DNA of 64,000 bases from an uncultured Opitutales bacterium (lineage in GTDB: Bacteria; Verrucomicrobiota; Verrucomicrobiia; Opitutales; Intestinicryptomonadaceae): positions 45,450-109,449 of the forward strand of contig URGP01000008.1 of assembly GCA_900547395.1 (NCBI GenBank). Direction: 5' to 3'. Position 1 is the first letter of the stretch. Every line of letters begins with the position of its first letter. Shown here in pieces: positions 37,290 through 46,604 of this stretch. The notes beneath the pieces are model-generated. The model was not told where the DNA came from. It was given only the letters and a program-made list of their open reading frames with translations, and searched no databases. The position numbers and the translations under genes were made by a program.

Positions 37290-37996
37290 CTTTCTTGCGT
37301 TCAGTTTTAACCGCACTATTTTTTGCATTGTTCGGAGTCGGCGGCTTTTTGATGGGGATAGTGGTTGTTCCTGTTGCCATGCTGTTTTCAAAGGAGCATG
37401 CAATATCTGCGTTAAGGTTGTCGTGGAAATTTTTTGTCGGCGGATTGGAGTTTTTCCGTTTGATAAAGCTTGAAAAGAAAAATTTGAACTCTTCGCACAG
37501 GGGAGTTGTAATTGCCGCAAACCACCCCACTCTGCTTGACATCGTGTTTTTGATGAGCTCATATGAAAACTCGGTTTGCATCGTAAAAGAGTCTCTTCTT
37601 CGCAATATTTTGCTTAGGCCTATTGTAAGGAGCATATTTATTCCCACAAAGGAGTTCGATATTTCATCAATCGGCAAGGCGGCAGCCGCGATAAGAAGCG
37701 GAATAAATGTCATAATTTTCCCCGAAGGCACGCGCAGCGACAATCCCCGCAAAAAAGTGCATTCGGGAGCCGCGCGGATTGCGATAAAATCAGCCTGCCC
37801 CGTCATTCCCGTGCGCATAACTTGCGACCCTTTGATTTTGGGAAAGACCTCCAATCCGCTGAGCGTTTCAAACCGCACGGTAAAGTTTGCGCTTCAAGAA
37901 TTTGCCCCAATCTTTCCAGAAGCAAACCCCGATTTGAGCAACGCGAAAAAGTCGAGAATTTTGACTTCAAAAATATCGGAAATTTTAAAAATATAA
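37286..37996 (+). CDS. Lysophospholipid acyltransferase (PlsC-like), ApeD-like
   Basis: 236 residues from ATG 37286, which overlaps the preceding stop as ATGA; a TTG start at 37253 is less likely. One N-terminal membrane segment (LTALFFALFGVGGFLMGIVV). Acyltransferase motifs NHPTLLDIV (HxxxxD variant) and FPEGTRSD are those of 1-acylglycerol-3-phosphate acyltransferases. In aryl polyene clusters the enzyme likely attaches an acyl or the polyene to a glycerol lipid. Second gene of the operon. Confidence 0.85.
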   Translation: MTFLRSVLTALFFALFGVGGFLMGIVVVPVAMLFSKEHAISALRLSWKFFVGGLEFFRLIKLEKKNLNSSHRGVVIAANHPTLLDIVFLMSSYENSVCIVKESLLRNILLRPIVRSIFIPTKEFDISSIGKAAAAIRSGINVIIFPEGTRSDNPRKKVHSGAARIAIKSACPVIPVRITCDPLILGKTSNPLSVSNRTVKFALQEFAPIFPEANPDLSNAKKSRILTSKISEILKI

Positions 37997-38002
37997 CAAC
38001 TT

Positions 38003-38275
38003 ATGGATAAAAAAGAAATATCTGAACAAGTAAAAGAGCTAATCATAACCGCTCTAAATTTGGAAGACATGTCGCCCGACGACATAGAGCAGACAGCCCC
38101 GCTTTTCAAGGACGGACTGGGCTTGGACTCGATAGACGCCTTGGAGTTGGGAATGGAAATCAAAAAAAAGTTCGGCGTTACGTTTTCTGAATTTGAGGAC
38201 AACAGCGAAATATTCTTTTCGGTGGATACGATAGCCGACTACATCATAAAAAATTTATCAAACCAAACAAAATAA
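38003..38275 (+). CDS. Acyl carrier protein, ApeE-like
   Basis: 90 residues with the 4'-phosphopantetheine site in LGLDSIDALEL (Ser43). Acidic helical ACP fold. It is the first of two adjacent ACPs, as in aryl polyene clusters, where one carries the growing chain. It lies 6 bases after the acyltransferase. Confidence 0.9.
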   Translation: MDKKEISEQVKELIITALNLEDMSPDDIEQTAPLFKDGLGLDSIDALELGMEIKKKFGVTFSEFEDNSEIFFSVDTIADYIIKNLSNQTK

Positions 38276-38279
38276 AAAC

Positions 38280-38531
38280 ATGGCAACAAGAGAAGAAATT
38301 GCAAATTCCATAAAAGACATTCTTTCCGAAGAGTTTGAATGCGAAAAAAGCTCTATAAGCGATTCCACGAACCTGTTTACGGAACTTGATTTGGATTCGA
38401 TAGACGCGGTCGATTTGGTGGTGCGCTTGCAGCAAAAGACAAAAAAGCGCGTAAATCCGGAAGATTTCAAGAAAATCAGAACGTTTGGCGAAGTGGTCGA
38501 TATTGTCGAAAAGCTTGTGAATGAAAAGTAG
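38280..38531 (+). CDS. Acyl carrier protein, ApeF-like
   Basis: 83 residues, site DLDSIDAVDL (Ser40). Second ACP, 4 bases after the first and different in sequence. Two ACPs let the pathway keep starter and extender loads apart. Its stop overlaps the start of the next gene by 11 bases. Confidence 0.9.
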   Translation: MATREEIANSIKDILSEEFECEKSSISDSTNLFTELDLDSIDAVDLVVRLQQKTKKRVNPEDFKKIRTFGEVVDIVEKLVNEK

Positions 38532-39057
38532 CGCGCCAGTAAAAGCCATTGCGGCCGCCGCCGTTGCATGCTATCCGTTTGCGGTTTTCTTCGCGATAAA
38601 AAGCGGATGTGGCAAAGCGGCGGTTGCCGTTTTGACTGTCGCGGTGTTGCTTGGCTTTTTCATAAACCGCCAAAAAATCCTGCTTGTCGGCGGGATTTCG
38701 GTCATCGCGCTTTCGGCGGTTCTTGGCAGGGCGGAGTTGGTCAAGTTCTATCCCGTTGTGATGAATTTCACCGTAATGGCGGTATTTGCGCTTTCGCTTA
38801 AAAAAAAGCCTCTCGTTCAGATTATCGGCGAAAGAATGCGCGGAGCGCTCCCCCAAAAGGGGATAGAATACGCTCGCAAGGCGACTTTCGCCTGGGCGGC
38901 GTTTATGTTTTTCCTCGCCATGTGTTCTCTTGCGACCGTTTTTATGTCGAATGAAGTTTGGGCGGCATTTAACGGATTTTTGTCTTACATTTTAATTGCG
39001 CTTATGTTTTTTTTCGAATATCTGGCGCGCAGAAAGGCTTTAAAAGATGTTTGTTAG
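38521..39057 (+). CDS. Membrane protein, ApeG-like (COG4648)
   Basis: 178 residues with four to five hydrophobic segments (AIAAAAVACYPFAVFFAI, AAVAVLTVAVLLGFFI, AAFMFFLAMCSLATVFM) and no signal peptide. Position between the ACPs and the adenylation protein matches the membrane protein of that place in ape clusters. Biochemical role unknown; it might be involved in anchoring synthesis at the membrane. Overlaps both neighbours by 11 bases. Confidence 0.7.
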   Translation: MKSSAPVKAIAAAAVACYPFAVFFAIKSGCGKAAVAVLTVAVLLGFFINRQKILLVGGISVIALSAVLGRAELVKFYPVVMNFTVMAVFALSLKKKPLVQIIGERMRGALPQKGIEYARKATFAWAAFMFFLAMCSLATVFMSNEVWAAFNGFLSYILIALMFFFEYLARRKALKDVC

Positions 39058-40711
39058 CCCCGAAAATTTCTTTACGGAAAATGTTTCCGACTTTGCCGCT
39101 TTCAAGCTTGAAAAAGGTTCGGTTTCGTTTGGGCAAATGAAAAAAGACGTTGCAAGATACGCTTCGCATTTCGCAGGGAGCAAGCATGAAGATTTTATAT
39201 TGTACGTCGAAGGCGACGCCGTTTTGTTTGCAACGCTTTTCTTTGCGCTCTTGCAGGCAAAAAAGCGGGTCATGCTTCCATCTTCCGAAAAGATGGCGGA
39301 AGATTTTTCAAAAAGCGAAAATCTGCCCGTAATAACCAACAAGAAAACGCTTTCTGCAAATTTATTCGACATTCCCAAAGACCTTCCCGAATGCGAATTC
39401 GATTTTATAAATATGCGCGAAAGCAGGGTGTGCTTTTTTACGTCGGGCTCCACATCCGCGCCCAAGATGATTGAAAAAACCTTCGCCACTCTAAGCGATG
39501 AAACTAAAAACAGCGCAAGCCTCATGGGGCGTTTTGAAGACTGCGCGGTGGTTTCGACTTGCGAGCCTTTCCATTTGTATGGAATGCTTTGGAGGCTTCT
39601 TTATCCGATGTCGCTAAAAATGCTCGCGCATTCAATAACGATAAGAGATCCTGAAACACTTATTGCAATTCAAAAGCAAAATCAGAAAGTCTTGTTTATA
39701 ACAACGCCGTCTTTCATCGAAGCTGTCGCAAGGCACCGCGAGCTTTACGATTTCCCGCAAAATATGGTTGCAATCACGACAAGCGGCGGGCTTTTGAAAG
39801 AAAAGGCATGCACCGATGCAAAGGAAATTTGGGGTGCAATTCCCACGGAGATTTTCGGAAGCACCGAAAGTGGCGGCATTGCAAGCAGAAACAGAGGCGT
39901 TTCCGATTCTTGGAGCGTTTTTGGGGAAGTTGAAATCGGCATTGACTCTCGTGGATGCCTGCGCGCCAAATCCCCCTACGCGCTCGGCGGCGAATTTCAG
40001 ACGAACGACATCGTGGAAATTTTTGGCGGCAGAAGAAAATTTAATTTTTTCGGGCGCATAGACAGGCTCGTTAAAATCGGAGAAACGCAGCTTAATATTC
40101 CCGATATGGAAAACGCGGTTTTGGCGCACGAATTTGTCGAAAACTGCCATGTGGATTTTGATGGAAATGCGCTTAGGTCGCTTGTTGTTTTAAATTCCGA
40201 AGGCAGGCGGTTTTTTATGGAAAACGGCCGCCTGAAACTTCTAAGCGAAATAAACAGGCGCGTAAAAGAAAGTTTCGACTCCAAATTTTCTCTCCGAAAA
40301 ATAAAGGTTGTAAATTCAATTCCGACGAACGCCCAAGGCAAAATTTTAAAGGGCGAAATTAAAAAAATTTTTAATTTGAAGATGGAAGAGCCAATAATTT
40401 GCGACATAAAAAAACACGAATTTGGCGCGGATATCGAAATATTTTTTGCCGCCGAGAGCGCGTATTTTAACGGACATTTCCCGATGGCAAAAATTTTGCA
40501 GGGGGCTATCCAGCTCCACTTTGCCATTAACTTTGCAAAAAAGCTTTTTGACAAAACCGATTATCCCAAGCGTGTTAAAAGGCTGAAATTTTCAAACATA
40601 ATAAGACCGCGCGAAATTGTCTTGCTTTCAATAAAAAACGGGGAAAATTCCTGCACGTTTTCGTACTCAAAACAAGGGCTTCCCTGCTCTTCGGGAGTTT
40701 TGGAATTTTGA
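39047..40711 (+). CDS. Fused AMP-forming acyl/aryl-ACP ligase and hotdog dehydratase (ApeH-ApeI-like)
   Basis: 554 residues. The first 450 are an ANL-family adenylating enzyme: ATP loop FFTSGSTSAPK, motif EIFGSTESGGIAS, and a C-terminal lid with GRIDRLVKIGE and AQGKILKGE. It should activate an aryl acid and load it on an ACP. After about residue 455 comes a hotdog-fold region (FFAAESAYFNGHFPMAKI), like 3-hydroxyacyl-ACP dehydratases ApeI. Two activities that are separate in the enterobacterial cluster are joined here. It overlaps the previous gene by 11 bases. Confidence 0.78.
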   Translation: MFVSPENFFTENVSDFAAFKLEKGSVSFGQMKKDVARYASHFAGSKHEDFILYVEGDAVLFATLFFALLQAKKRVMLPSSEKMAEDFSKSENLPVITNKKTLSANLFDIPKDLPECEFDFINMRESRVCFFTSGSTSAPKMIEKTFATLSDETKNSASLMGRFEDCAVVSTCEPFHLYGMLWRLLYPMSLKMLAHSITIRDPETLIAIQKQNQKVLFITTPSFIEAVARHRELYDFPQNMVAITTSGGLLKEKACTDAKEIWGAIPTEIFGSTESGGIASRNRGVSDSWSVFGEVEIGIDSRGCLRAKSPYALGGEFQTNDIVEIFGGRRKFNFFGRIDRLVKIGETQLNIPDMENAVLAHEFVENCHVDFDGNALRSLVVLNSEGRRFFMENGRLKLLSEINRRVKESFDSKFSLRKIKVVNSIPTNAQGKILKGEIKKIFNLKMEEPIICDIKKHEFGADIEIFFAAESAYFNGHFPMAKILQGAIQLHFAINFAKKLFDKTDYPKRVKRLKFSNIIRPREIVLLSIKNGENSCTFSYSKQGLPCSSGVLEF

Positions 40712-40714
40712 AAA

Positions 40715-41440
40715 ATGCATAATCTTGCAATATTAGTTCCCATTTTCAACCATGCAGAACAGTTTAAGGAGTTTTTGCCTAAACTGCTGTCGCTCGGTGT
40801 GCCCGTGATACTCGTCGATGACGGAAGCCGCGAAGCCAATGAGATTGAAAGCTTCGCAAAAGAAAACGGGCTTATTTTTGCAAAAAATGAAAAAAATCTC
40901 GGAAAGGGAGCCGCTTTTTGCCGCGGCGCAGAAAAAGCGCGCGAGCTTGGTTTTACGCATGTATTCCAAATAGATGCGGACGGACAGCACGGCATTGGCT
41001 CATTTGAGGACTTCAAAAAGGCGTCGGTGGAAAATCCAGATGCCGTTATAAACGGATGCCCTGTTTACGAAAATGCTCCCGCTTCGAGGTTTTACGGAAG
41101 GAAAATCACGAATTTCTGGGTTGCCCTTGAAGTTCCGAGGGTAAAAATACGCGACGCCATGTGCGGATTTAGGATTTATCCACTGAAGAAAGTTTCAGAG
41201 GTTATGCATAGCCTTAAATTTGCACGGATGGGCTTTGATATCGAAATCATCGTCCGCCTTGCGCGGGCGGGATGCCAAATAATAAACATGGATGTAGCTG
41301 TAAAGTATCCCGAAAACGGAGCGTCGAATTTCAGAATGATAAAAGACAACGCGTCGATTTCCGCACTGCATGCCCTGCTCTGCGCCGAAGGGATTTTTAA
41401 ATTTTTAAAAGAGAAAATTTTTATATGGAAGCGTCGGTAA
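40715..41440 (+). CDS. Glycosyltransferase family 2, ApeJ-like
   Basis: 241 residues. GT-A fold with LVDDGSRE (nucleotide-sugar site) and IDADGQHG (DxD metal site). A cytoplasmic GT2 suited to put a sugar on a lipid carrier or to build the head group. In reference ape clusters a GT2 is often joined to an HtrB-like acyltransferase; here the acyltransferase is separate, at 44461-45378. Three bases after the ligase gene; ends 16 bases inside the thioesterase gene. Confidence 0.82.
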   Translation: MHNLAILVPIFNHAEQFKEFLPKLLSLGVPVILVDDGSREANEIESFAKENGLIFAKNEKNLGKGAAFCRGAEKARELGFTHVFQIDADGQHGIGSFEDFKKASVENPDAVINGCPVYENAPASRFYGRKITNFWVALEVPRVKIRDAMCGFRIYPLKKVSEVMHSLKFARMGFDIEIIVRLARAGCQIINMDVAVKYPENGASNFRMIKDNASISALHALLCAEGIFKFLKEKIFIWKRR

Positions 41441-41823
41441 AAATAAAAGTTCCGTTTTACGATCTCGACCCAATGCAGGTGGTTTGGCACGGAAACTATA
41501 TAAAATATTTTGAAAAGGCAAGATGCGCCCTGCTCGAAAAAATCGGGCTTGACTACCGCGAAATGGAAAGGCTCGGATACGCTTTCCCTGTGGTCAAGAT
41601 GAGCGTAAAATACATAAGCCCTTCTGAGTTCGGACAGGAGCTTTCGGTATCTGCAAAGATTATTCCGAGCGAAAATTTCCTGCACATAAAATACATCGCA
41701 AAAGATTTCAAAAGCGGCGAAAAAATATGCTCGGCAGAAACAAAACAGATGTGCGTAAACATTAAATCAAAGACATCATGCTTTGAACTGCCCGCAAAAA
41801 TAAAAGAACGGATTTTACAATGA
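41425..41823 (+). CDS. Acyl-CoA/acyl-ACP thioesterase, YbgC-like hotdog (ApeK-like)
   Basis: 132 residues, 4-hydroxybenzoyl-CoA thioesterase type. Catalytic Asp in VPFYDLDPMQVVWHGNYIKY, where DxxxxVxHxxY is characteristic. It probably releases or edits acyl chains on the ACPs. Overlaps GT2 by 16 bases and the LolA-like gene by 4 (ATGA). Confidence 0.88.
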   Translation: MEASVKIKVPFYDLDPMQVVWHGNYIKYFEKARCALLEKIGLDYREMERLGYAFPVVKMSVKYISPSEFGQELSVSAKIIPSENFLHIKYIAKDFKSGEKICSAETKQMCVNIKSKTSCFELPAKIKERILQ

Positions 41824-42362
41824 AATTTTTATTGACGCTCTTATCGACATTTTTCTTGGCGCAAGCTTTCGCCGCTGAAATCCCCGCGAGGCTTCAAAAA
41901 CTTGCCGCCGATAAAAAGCTTGCCATCGGTTCTTTTGTTCTTGAAAAGGAAATGCCCGATATTGGCGTGAGCGTAAAAAGCATAGGCGTTTTTCGCTTTG
42001 AGCATGGAGTCGGCATTACATGGAAAAATCTTTCGCCAAACGAATTTACATTCTTTGCGTCCGACAAATTTTATGAAATATCGTCTTCAAGCGGGACAAA
42101 AAGGCAGTCTCTTGAAAAATTCGGCATAGGCAACTCAAAGCTCTTCAAGGGGGATTTTTCGGACTTGGAAGACAAATTTAAAACGGAAATTTTAAAAGAT
42201 GACGACGGCGAAACCGTAATAAAACTTTTGCCAAAAATATCAAAAATTAAAAACGGGCTTGAATCGGCAACTCTTTGCTTTGGGAAATCCGGTCTTGAAA
42301 AATGCCGACTCGAACTCGCGAACGGAACCATAATAAAAATTGAATTTAAAGAAACCCTTTGA
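41820..42362 (+). CDS. LolA-like periplasmic lipid carrier, ApeL-like
   Basis: 180 residues with a signal peptide (MKFLLTLLSTFFLAQAFA). The mature part (SVKSIGVFRFEHGVGITWKN, FASDKFYEISSSSG, and AATLCFG-like late strands) has the LolA/LolB half-barrel style with a concave face for lipids. In ape clusters such a protein is thought to take the polyene lipid across the periplasm after the RND-type exporter, whose gene overlaps by 4 bases next to it. Confidence 0.7.
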   Translation: MKFLLTLLSTFFLAQAFAAEIPARLQKLAADKKLAIGSFVLEKEMPDIGVSVKSIGVFRFEHGVGITWKNLSPNEFTFFASDKFYEISSSSGTKRQSLEKFGIGNSKLFKGDFSDLEDKFKTEILKDDDGETVIKLLPKISKIKNGLESATLCFGKSGLEKCRLELANGTIIKIEFKETL

Positions 42363-44464
42363 AAGACGCCATTTTCAGATTTATATACGCCGCGGTTTTT
42401 GCGCTTTCCGCGCTTTTTCTGTTATGCGTGCCCATTGATTTCGAGTATGGAATTTTTGAGCTTGCAAGCGGCAAAAACAAGAGCGCGGAGCTTGATTTCA
42501 TAAAAAACAATTCCTCGAAAATAAGAATTGTCCTTGCGTCAGAAAACCGCGAAACGCTGGAAGCAGCAAAAGAAAAAGCCGCGAAAATCCTTGGGGTTGA
42601 AAGGAACAATTCTGAAAAATTAAACGCGGCAAAAACGCTTCTTTTAGAGCATTCAAACTATATTCTTTCCCCCGAGAGCGCGGCAATAATCGAAAGCGGC
42701 GGAGGAGAAAAAATTTTAAGCGAAGCAAAAAGAAAAATTCTATCCCCCTACCGCGCCTCGATTTTCAAGGTTTCAAAAGACCCTTTCTTTCTATTGGAAG
42801 AATACGTTAAAAGCCTCCTCGAATACGGCGGCGGTTGGAAAATGTCGGACGGTTTTTTGGAGAAGGAAGAAGGCGGAAAATTCTATGCGGCGGCGATTTT
42901 AAATACGCTGAATTTAACCGACGCCGAACTCGAAAGCAAAATTGAAAATCTTGAAAATCTAAAAAACAAAGATTTGGAAGTCTATAAAAGCGGCGCGCGC
43001 ATACACAGCTTAAAAGCGTCAAAAAAATCAAAAAGCGAAATAAATTTTCTTTCGGCAGTTTCTTTGACCTTGGTTTTTGCGCTGGGTTATTGGGCGTTTG
43101 GAACAGCCAAAATATTTTTGCCGATGGCAATATCTCTATGTTCCTCCTTTGTAATCGCGCTTGCTACCCTCGTATTTTTCTTTGATAAGCCCCATGTATG
43201 CGTCCTGATTTTTGCGACAAGTTTGATTGGGCTTTCTGTTGACTATTCATACCATTATTTTTCCGCATGCAAAAAATTCTCCCCCGAAGACGCCTTTAAA
43301 AGCATCGAAAAGCCCTTGAACAAAACGCTCGCGACAACGCTTGTCTGCTTTGCGGTCTTGTATTTTTCAAGCCTCGACTTGCTTAAAGAAATCTCGGTAT
43401 TTTCCATTGCGGGGTTGATTTCATCGTATTTATTTGTGAGGTTTTTCTATCCTTTGATTGTAAAAAAATTGAAGCCCGATTTCAATCAGTCGGTATTGAA
43501 AATTCCAATCCCGAAACTGGGCAGGCTGAAAAACATTGCCGTAATTGCGCTTGTGTCGGCGTCGCTTGCGGGGCTGATTTTTGCAAAATTCAAAACTCAG
43601 GCAACGGATCTTTACGTTCCGGATAAAGACTTGCTCCTGCAGGATAAGTCGGTTTCTGAAATATTCAAGGACACGGAAAAGAAGCTTGCGATAATAAAAG
43701 GCTCTTCGATAGACAGTATTTTGACATGCGAAGAAAACGCCGGCGCAAGCGTAATTTCAAGATTTATTCCGTCTTTAAATCGCCAGGAAAAAAACAAAAG
43801 GCTTATTGAAAACCTTTACGAAAAATACTCCGAAAAGCTCCAAAAATCAATAGGCGCAAATAAAAAATTTGAAATGCCCAAAGGGCAAAAGCCGCTTAAA
43901 ATCGAAGATCTTAAAGGCACGCTTTTTGAAGACGCCGTTTCAAGCATGCTTCACGGAGAAAACGGCAGTTGGACTGCAATCATTCCCGTGGACAAAAATG
44001 AAAACTGCGCTCTTGAAACGTTTTCGCCCCCTGAATTTCTAAACGGCATTTTTGACTCATACATGAAATCTTCGGCGGTTTTAATTGCGGCAAGTTTTCT
44101 TGCGCTTGCCGCAATGTTTGCGCTCGTTTTCAGAAGGAGTTTTTTTAAACTGATTTTGCCCGTGGTCTTGTCGGCAGGGCTTCCGATTTTCATATTTTGG
44201 ATTTTAGGCGCAAACGTAAATTTGTTCCACATCCTGGCTCTATTTATTTTAATGGGGCTTGGCATAGACTATTCTATTTTTCATTATTCAAACAATTCCA
44301 CGCTTACAAAGAACGCCGTGTTTATTTCTTTTGCGACAAGCATAATCGGCTTTGGCGCGCTCGCATTCACGTCGTTTAAGGCGATAAGCTCCATCGGAGA
44401 GATGCTCGCCCTCGGGCTTGGATTTGCATATTTCATATCGCTTTTTCTTGCGGAGGAAAAATGA
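42359..44464 (+). CDS. RND/MMPL-family exporter, ApeM-like
   Basis: 701 residues from a TTG at 42359 that overlaps the preceding stop (TTGA). Two similar halves, each of a large periplasmic loop and a cluster of about five to six helices. Signature helices FATSLIGLSVDYSYHYF (first half) and LFILMGLGIDYSIFHY (second) carry the Asp-Tyr-Ser pair of MMPL/RND proton relays. It likely lifts the aryl polyene lipid from the inner membrane. No outer-membrane partner gene is seen. Ends ATGA-coupled to an acyltransferase. Confidence 0.87.
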   Translation: MKDAIFRFIYAAVFALSALFLLCVPIDFEYGIFELASGKNKSAELDFIKNNSSKIRIVLASENRETLEAAKEKAAKILGVERNNSEKLNAAKTLLLEHSNYILSPESAAIIESGGGEKILSEAKRKILSPYRASIFKVSKDPFFLLEEYVKSLLEYGGGWKMSDGFLEKEEGGKFYAAAILNTLNLTDAELESKIENLENLKNKDLEVYKSGARIHSLKASKKSKSEINFLSAVSLTLVFALGYWAFGTAKIFLPMAISLCSSFVIALATLVFFFDKPHVCVLIFATSLIGLSVDYSYHYFSACKKFSPEDAFKSIEKPLNKTLATTLVCFAVLYFSSLDLLKEISVFSIAGLISSYLFVRFFYPLIVKKLKPDFNQSVLKIPIPKLGRLKNIAVIALVSASLAGLIFAKFKTQATDLYVPDKDLLLQDKSVSEIFKDTEKKLAIIKGSSIDSILTCEENAGASVISRFIPSLNRQEKNKRLIENLYEKYSEKLQKSIGANKKFEMPKGQKPLKIEDLKGTLFEDAVSSMLHGENGSWTAIIPVDKNENCALETFSPPEFLNGIFDSYMKSSAVLIAASFLALAAMFALVFRRSFFKLILPVVLSAGLPIFIFWILGANVNLFHILALFILMGLGIDYSIFHYSNNSTLTKNAVFISFATSIIGFGALAFTSFKAISSIGEMLALGLGFAYFISLFLAEEK

Positions 44465-45378
44465 GCGAATGGTTCAACCAAAAAGAGAAATGCGCGGGCG
44501 TTTTAAGGATAAAAATCGTCTGGTGGTTTTGCATTGTTTTTGGGCGCAGAGCCGCGCAGTTTTTGATATTTTTCATTGTCGTTTGCGCATACCCGTTTTT
44601 GGCGGAAGCGAGAACTTCCGCAAAAAAATTTTTCGGCGTTTTGAACGAATTTGAAAAAAGAAGAGAAATAAGTCCGACCAAGCCGAGAGTTTTCAGGCTT
44701 ATCTATAACTACGCGCTCTCGATGCTCGACAAAATGCTTTCGCTGTCGGGGCGCATTCCGAAAAATTGCGTTTTTTTTGAAAATTCCCCCGACGCGGAAG
44801 AATTTAAAACGCTTGTAAATTCGGGGAAAGGCGCATTTTTGATTTTTTCGCACATTGGCAATTTTGAAGTTCTCGGCACAAACGGAGCGGCGGCTTTCGG
44901 AACGCGAAAACCCGAAATCTTCGCCCTTGTCGAAAATTGGTCGGAATCTGTTTTCAGAACGGAATTTCTTTCAAAATCAAAAGAAAATTCTTTCCATTTC
45001 TTGGACGTCTCAAACATAAACATCGCGACTTTTGAGCATCTTGACGCCGAGCTTGAACGGGGAAATTTGATTATCGCAGCGGGCGACAGGCTTTCAAAAC
45101 GCGCCCCCGAAAAGTTTTTCGAAGAAATTGTTTTGGGCAAAAAATGCAATCTGCCAAGCGGAGTTTTCCAGCTTGCCGAAATGCTAAAACGCCCCGTGTT
45201 TTTCGCAAACTGCGCGGAAAAAAATGGAAAATATTTTGCGACAATTAAAATGGCAGAGTTTGCAAAGTCAAAAAGGCGCGGAGAAAACCTCGCAAGGGAA
45301 TACGCCGCGTTTTTGGAAAAATCCGCTCTCGATACCCCCTTGCAGTGGTTTAATTTTTTCGACTTCTTTAAATCTTAA
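44461..45378 (+). CDS. LpxL/HtrB-like lipid acyltransferase
   Basis: 305 residues. One hydrophobic N-terminal segment (AAQFLIFFIVVCAYPFLAEA) is followed by an HtrB/LpxL-type domain: ISFSHIGNFEV-like HxxxxE reads SHIGNFEV, with AAGDRLSKRAPEKFF downstream. It probably acylates the glycolipid part of the aryl polyene. Last gene of the plus arm; its stop codon TAA shares bases with the stop of the convergent KS gene. Confidence 0.82.
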   Translation: MSEWFNQKEKCAGVLRIKIVWWFCIVFGRRAAQFLIFFIVVCAYPFLAEARTSAKKFFGVLNEFEKRREISPTKPRVFRLIYNYALSMLDKMLSLSGRIPKNCVFFENSPDAEEFKTLVNSGKGAFLIFSHIGNFEVLGTNGAAAFGTRKPEIFALVENWSESVFRTEFLSKSKENSFHFLDVSNINIATFEHLDAELERGNLIIAAGDRLSKRAPEKFFEEIVLGKKCNLPSGVFQLAEMLKRPVFFANCAEKNGKYFATIKMAEFAKSKRRGENLAREYAAFLEKSALDTPLQWFNFFDFFKS

Positions 45379-46604
45379 AGCCGTTTGAATATAAGAGAAG
45401 TGTTGACTCCGCCAAAGGCGAAATTGTTGCTCATGGCATATTCTCCGCGAATAACCCTGCCCTCGTTTATTATGTAGTCAAGATCACCGCATGCGGAATC
45501 GACATTTTTCAAATTGAGAGTAGGCATATACCAGTCGGAATTAAGCATTTCGATTGTCATTGCCGCTTCGATTGCGCCGCATGCGCCGAGAGAATGCCCT
45601 ATGTAGCTTTTCATCGAAGAAATTGGCACGGGGCGTTTGAAAGCGGCGGCGGTTGCGGTTGTTTCGGCAATGTCCCCCTGTGTTGTCGCGGTTCCATGCC
45701 CGTTTACATAGCATATTTCGGAAGAATCTACCCCCGCACATTGCATCGATTTTTCGATTGCGGCTTGGATTGTGTGCGCGTTTGGCTGTGTCATATGCGT
45801 TCCGTCGGTGTTTGAGGCAAACCCCGCAATTTCGGCAATTATCTTCGCGCCTCTTGCCTTCGCGTGTTCGTACTCTTCCAAGACGAGAGTAGCCGCGCCC
45901 TCGCCTATGACAAGCCCGTCCCTTTCGGCATCGTAGGGAGAGGGCGTTTTTTTGGGCGTTTCGTTCTTTGAGCTTGTGGCGTACAAAGTGTCGAATATGG
46001 CAACCTGCGTCGGGCTGAATTCTTCCGCACCCCCTGCAATCATCACGTCTTGAAGACCGTATTTTATGGCTTCGTAGGCGTATCCGATAGAAAGGCTGCC
46101 CGAAGTGCAGGCTGTTCCCGAGGGGATTATTCTGCCAGTTGTTTTCAGGTAAAGCGAGATATTGACGGCGGTCGTCTGCGGCATCATCTTCATATAGGTT
46201 GAAGATGTGATGTTGCGCACGACTTTCGTATTTATCATCGAATAAAAATCCAAAAGAGGCTCAACTGAACCCGACGATGAGCCGTACGCAACGCCGAGCC
46301 TTCCGCCGCGGATAAGCTCCCCGCCCTGCTCAATCCCCGCCTGTTCGAGAGCCTGCTCTGTCACAAAAAGCGACATTACCGACACGGGGCCCATTGTGCG
46401 GAGAGTTTTGCGCGAATAGTGTTCGGGTATTTTAAAATCCTTTATGACGCTTGCGAGGTTTGAATTCAGCCCGCTGTATTCTTTGAGGCTTTCCAAAACT
46501 TCGATTTTGTTTTCATAGACATGCAGCCTGTCGAAATTTTCCTTGACCGAATTTCCGAGAGGGCTTAACGCGCCCATTCCCGTCACGACAACTCTTCTAT
46601 TCAT
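45375..46604 (-). CDS. Beta-ketoacyl-ACP synthase, FabF type (ApeR-like)
   Basis: 409 residues with the full KS triad: Cys in SGTACTSGS, His in VNGHGTATTQGD and His in YIGHSLGACGAIEA. It adds malonyl units to the chain. In E. coli ApeR is a second KS that acts as a homodimer beside the ApeO-ApeC pair. Last gene of the minus arm; stop codon overlaps the plus-arm stop in TTAA (45375-45378). Start overlaps FabG-like stop by 4 bases. Confidence 0.9.
   Translation of the reverse strand: MNRRVVVTGMGALSPLGNSVKENFDRLHVYENKIEVLESLKEYSGLNSNLASVIKDFKIPEHYSRKTLRTMGPVSVMSLFVTEQALEQAGIEQGGELIRGGRLGVAYGSSSGSVEPLLDFYSMINTKVVRNITSSTYMKMMPQTTAVNISLYLKTTGRIIPSGTACTSGSLSIGYAYEAIKYGLQDVMIAGGAEEFSPTQVAIFDTLYATSSKNETPKKTPSPYDAERDGLVIGEGAATLVLEEYEHAKARGAKIIAEIAGFASNTDGTHMTQPNAHTIQAAIEKSMQCAGVDSSEICYVNGHGTATTQGDIAETTATAAAFKRPVPISSMKSYIGHSLGACGAIEAAMTIEMLNSDWYMPTLNLKNVDSACGDLDYIINEGRVIRGEYAMSNNFAFGGVNTSLIFKRL

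Noticed and set aside
36877-37878. Minus-strand reading of 333 codons
   Set aside because: It is antisense to the CLF and acyltransferase genes, which have family motifs and coupled overlaps; the antisense translation has no recognisable pattern and is probably due to base composition.
44461-45378. Lipid A late acyltransferase (LpxL) as the housekeeping enzyme
   Set aside because: The domain fits, but it is coupled to the aryl polyene exporter, so a role in that lipid is more likely than in lipid A.
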